Below are positions 6,170 through 7,966 of a DNA stretch of 7,966 nucleotides, in pieces. Position 1 is the first letter of the stretch; every line of letters starts with the position of its first letter. The position numbers were made by a program, and so were the translations under genes. Under the pieces are notes generated by a model that saw nothing but the letters and a program-made list of their open reading frames with translations, made no database searches and was not told the DNA's origin. Origin of the DNA: Bradyrhizobium sp. (GTDB lineage Bacteria; Pseudomonadota; Alphaproteobacteria; Rhizobiales; Xanthobacteraceae); contig JAICIT010000090.1 of assembly GCA_025960445.1 (NCBI GenBank), positions 1 through 7,966 of the forward strand. Reading direction: 5' to 3'.

Positions 6170-7183
6170 TCACCCCGCCGTTCGCGCCTTTCGGCCCTCG
6201 ATCGGATAGGCCGGATCGTTATAGCCCGGCGTCGATGGATGGCCAGGCGCGACCAGACGATCGATCAGTGCTTCGTCCTCGGCGGTAAATCGATAATCGA
6301 GCGCGCGCATATAATCGTCCCATTGTTCTTCTGTGCGCGGGCCGGCGATCACGCCGGTGACGAACGAGGAATTCAGGACCCATGAGACGGCGAACTGTCC
6401 GGCACTGATTCCCTTTGCCTCGGCATGCTTTCGGATTTCCTGCGCGAGCTTGATTGATTCAGGCCGCCACTCGGTCTGCATCATCCTTGTATCCTTGCGG
6501 CCGGCGCGCGTGTCCTTGTCCGGCGCCGCATCGGCCCGATATTTGCCGGTCAGCACGCCGCGGGCCAGCGGACTGTAGGTGACGATTCCGAGACCGTAGA
6601 ATTGGCACGCCGGAAAGTGCTCCACCTCCGGCATCCGGTTCATCGCGTTATAGTAGGGCTGGCTCGCAACCGGGCGATCGATGCCGAGCCGATCGCAGAT
6701 GTTGCAGATTTCCGCGACCCGCCATGCCCGGTAATTGGACACGCCGAAATAACGGACCTTCCCCTTCTGGATCAACTCGCCCATCGCGCGCACGGTCTCG
6801 TCCAGCGGAGTCGAATGGTCTTCCTTATGCAGATAATAGATATCGATATAGTCCGTGCCGAGCCGCCTAAGGCTTTCGTCGGCCGCCTGCAGCACCCATC
6901 GCCGGGACAATCCGGCACGATTGGGATCGTCGCCCATCGGGTTGGCGAGCTTCGTAGCGAGCACCCATCTGTCGCGGCTGTTGGAAATCGCGCGGCCGAC
7001 CACCTGCTCGGAATTGCCCGTCGAATAAGCATCAGCGGTATCGATGAAGTTGATCCCGGAGTCGCGCGCCTTGGCGACAATCCGCGTCGAAGTTGCCTCG
7101 TCCGTCGGGCCGCCGAACATCATGGTGCCGAGGCATATCGGCGAGACTTTCAGGCCGCTACGGCCGAGCTGTCGATATTGCAT
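6170..7183 (-). CDS. aldo/keto reductase
   Basis: A 337-residue NADPH-dependent carbonyl reductase with the (beta/alpha)8 barrel fold, in the size range of the bacterial YajO/Tas-like AKR proteins. The catalytic tetrad is complete: Asp48 and Tyr53 (D-T-A-D-A-Y), Lys78 (A-T-K-L) and His119 (Y-L-H-K). Other family blocks are GVSNY near residue 147, SQPYYN near 174 (the usual 'Q..YN' motif), YSPLARGVLTGKY near 203, and a cofactor phosphate-binding end with IAGPRTEEQ near 279. The start ATG (7181-7183) has AAAGGA at 7191-7196, seven bases away. It follows the thioesterase gene by only 26 bases on the same strand, so the two are probably co-transcribed. These enzymes reduce aldehydes, methylglyoxal or ketones; the substrate here is not known. 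Confidence 0.95.
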   Translation of the reverse strand: MQYRQLGRSGLKVSPICLGTMMFGGPTDEATSTRIVAKARDSGINFIDTADAYSTGNSEQVVGRAISNSRDRWVLATKLANPMGDDPNRAGLSRRWVLQAADESLRRLGTDYIDIYYLHKEDHSTPLDETVRAMGELIQKGKVRYFGVSNYRAWRVAEICNICDRLGIDRPVASQPYYNAMNRMPEVEHFPACQFYGLGIVTYSPLARGVLTGKYRADAAPDKDTRAGRKDTRMMQTEWRPESIKLAQEIRKHAEAKGISAGQFAVSWVLNSSFVTGVIAGPRTEEQWDDYMRALDYRFTAEDEALIDRLVAPGHPSTPGYNDPAYPIEGRKARTAG

Positions 7184-7190
7184 CGGTCAT

Positions 7191-7196
7191 TCCTTT
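7191..7196 (-). promoter_or_regulatory. ribosome binding site of the aldo/keto reductase
   Basis: Read on the minus strand this is AAAGGA, seven bases before the ATG. It lies inside the 26-base gap after the thioesterase stop, so the downstream gene has its own ribosome entry within a shared transcript. Confidence 0.7.
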
Positions 7197-7209
7197 GAGT
7201 GTGCAGGTA

Positions 7210-7641
7210 TCAATCGTTCTTCAATATTTTGAACACGCCGTTGGCCATCGCGATACAGCGTTCGCCAACGGTTACCTCCGTGCTGACGAAAATCAGCGTT
7301 CTGGTCGAGCGGACGACGCGCGGCTTCGACGTGAGGATCTCGCCGATCTTGCCGGACTCGACGAAATGCGTGTCCATCTGGATGGTCGCCAGCGTTGGCC
7401 GGCCCGAGACATATCGCGCACTCATGCCACAGGTGCGGTCCGCGAACGTCATCAACACTCCGCCCTGCACCAGGCCGCGACGGTTATGATGCTTATCCTG
7501 CGCGACAAGGGCGTATTCATGCTCGCTGCCGACCTTACGATGCCATAGCGGTCCGATCAGATGCAGGAAGCCGGTGGTCTCGACCATGGTCCAGCCGGAA
7601 GCCTTGAGCTTCTCCGTGGCCTTTTCGGTCATAGCAGTCAT
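7210..7641 (-). CDS. PaaI family hotdog-fold thioesterase
   Basis: A 143-residue protein of the 4HBT/PaaI hotdog group, which hydrolyses acyl- or aryl-CoA thioesters in the cytosol. The signature helix region reads HHNRRGLVQGGVLMTFAD (residues 51-68). It contains the conserved Asn53, Gly56, the paired glycines 60-61 and the catalytic acid Asp68. The residue before the glycine pair is usually His (VHGG) but here is Gln59. The open frame runs up to 7848, but the extra N-terminus would overlap the divergent Nudix gene and fits no part of the fold. Starts at ATG 7641 or ATG 7632 leave a clear 70-79 base divergent spacer and give the normal family length. It is probably co-transcribed with the aldo/keto reductase just downstream. 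The acyl substrate is unknown. Confidence 0.88.
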   Translation of the reverse strand: MTAMTEKATEKLKASGWTMVETTGFLHLIGPLWHRKVGSEHEYALVAQDKHHNRRGLVQGGVLMTFADRTCGMSARYVSGRPTLATIQMDTHFVESGKIGEILTSKPRVVRSTRTLIFVSTEVTVGERCIAMANGVFKILKND

Positions 7642-7677
7642 TCCAGCCCCGGCGGCCAACTTCCGCATTCGCCTCAT

Positions 7678-7706
7678 TTCATCAATCGCCGGCGTGTTGT
7701 AGTCAA
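7678..7706 (-). promoter_or_regulatory. candidate promoter of the thioesterase-reductase pair
   Basis: On the minus strand TTGACT (7701-7706; 5 of 6 consensus bases) is followed after 17 bases by GATGAA (7678-7683; only 3 of 6). It falls in the spacer to the divergent Nudix gene and would start transcription about 30 bases before ATG 7641. The -10 box is poor, so this is tentative. Confidence 0.3.
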
Positions 7707-7711
7707 GCCGG

Positions 7712-7966
7712 ATGGCCAGACCGTTCGACGATGCCACCAGACGGAATATCGCGGCGCGATGCGCTGAGTTCACGCGGTTGCCGGCAAGCGAGCCCGCGCC
7801 GGGGCTGAAGCGGGCCGCTGTCGCGATCGCGCTGGTCGAGGCGCCCAAGCCTGCAGGCGGAACGGCGCTGCTGCTGACATTGCGCGCGGCGGGGCTGCGG
7901 GCGCATCGGGGTCAGTGGGCGTTGCCGGGCGGACGCTGCGACGATGGCGAGAGCGTCGTGACGGCG
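7712..7966 (+). CDS. Nudix hydrolase, CoA pyrophosphatase type (3' end outside the window)
   Basis: The first 85 codons of a gene cut by the window edge. The segment from LLLTLRAAGLRAH to GQWALPGG matches the signature of the UPF0035/CoA-pyrophosphatase branch (L-L-T-x-R-[SA]-x3-R-x3-G-x3-[FL]-P-G-G). It is followed by the start of the Nudix box, G-R-C-D-D-G-E; the REUXEE part is beyond the end. Such enzymes split CoA or acyl-CoA into 4'-phosphopantetheine and 3',5'-ADP. ATG 7712 is the first ATG after an in-frame TAG at 7700. It lacks a clear Shine-Dalgarno, but the residues that follow (ARPFDDATRRNIAARC) fit the usual short N-terminal helix. It diverges from the thioesterase gene, another enzyme that acts on CoA compounds; a shared role is only a guess. 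Confidence 0.88.
   Translation, partial: MARPFDDATRRNIAARCAEFTRLPASEPAPGLKRAAVAIALVEAPKPAGGTALLLTLRAAGLRAHRGQWALPGGRCDDGESVVTA

Noticed and set aside
5445..6209. 254-codon plus-strand frame overlapping the dehydrogenase
   Set aside because: An Arg-rich, low-complexity product in another frame of a clear family gene; no ribosome site.
7642..7848. N-terminal extension of the thioesterase frame
   Set aside because: It would overlap the divergent Nudix gene by over 130 bases and lies outside the hotdog fold; starts at 7641 or 7632 give the normal length and leave room for promoters.

Overview
The window looks like chromosomal DNA of a high-GC alphaproteobacterium, most likely of the Bradyrhizobium/Rhodopseudomonas group (Nitrobacteraceae). 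This is inferred from the GC-rich wobble positions, the protein sequences and the mix of accessory metabolic enzymes. There is no marker gene that settles the genus. I see no phage, insertion sequence, CRISPR array or toxin-antitoxin locus.

Layout, left to right. A tRNA-Phe gene (66-141) sits behind a near-consensus sigma70 promoter. Four plus-strand genes follow: a RidA-like small protein (197-607), an M24 'pita-bread' peptidase-like protein (808-2142), a GAF-GAF-GGDEF-EAL cyclic-di-GMP enzyme (2467-4962) and a beta-hydroxyacid dehydrogenase family oxidoreductase (5158-6120). The gaps between them are 190-325 bases, so they look like separate transcription units or loosely coupled ones, not a tight operon. 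On the minus strand, a PaaI-type hotdog thioesterase (7210-7641) and an aldo/keto reductase (6170-7183) are 26 bases apart and form a likely two-gene operon that converges on the dehydrogenase. At the right edge a CoA-pyrophosphatase-type Nudix gene (from 7712, cut by the window end) diverges from the thioesterase across a 70-base spacer.

How the parts fit. The RidA-like protein, M24 protein, dehydrogenase, aldo/keto reductase and thioesterase are typical of small-molecule catabolism and detoxification, but no shared substrate can be read from the sequence. The cyclic-di-GMP enzyme is a cytosolic sensor with every catalytic residue I checked in place in both output domains.

The points most worth a second look are four altered active sites in otherwise intact enzymes: RidA Arg to Asn, M24 metal-ligand Asp to Cys, a hotdog His to Gln, and an SGN variant of the dehydrogenase SGG motif. 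In addition, the GAF sensor half is an indel-free tandem duplication with a period of exactly 546 nt, and a nested palindrome overlaps a candidate promoter ahead of the dehydrogenase. I found no convincing novel multi-gene system here.
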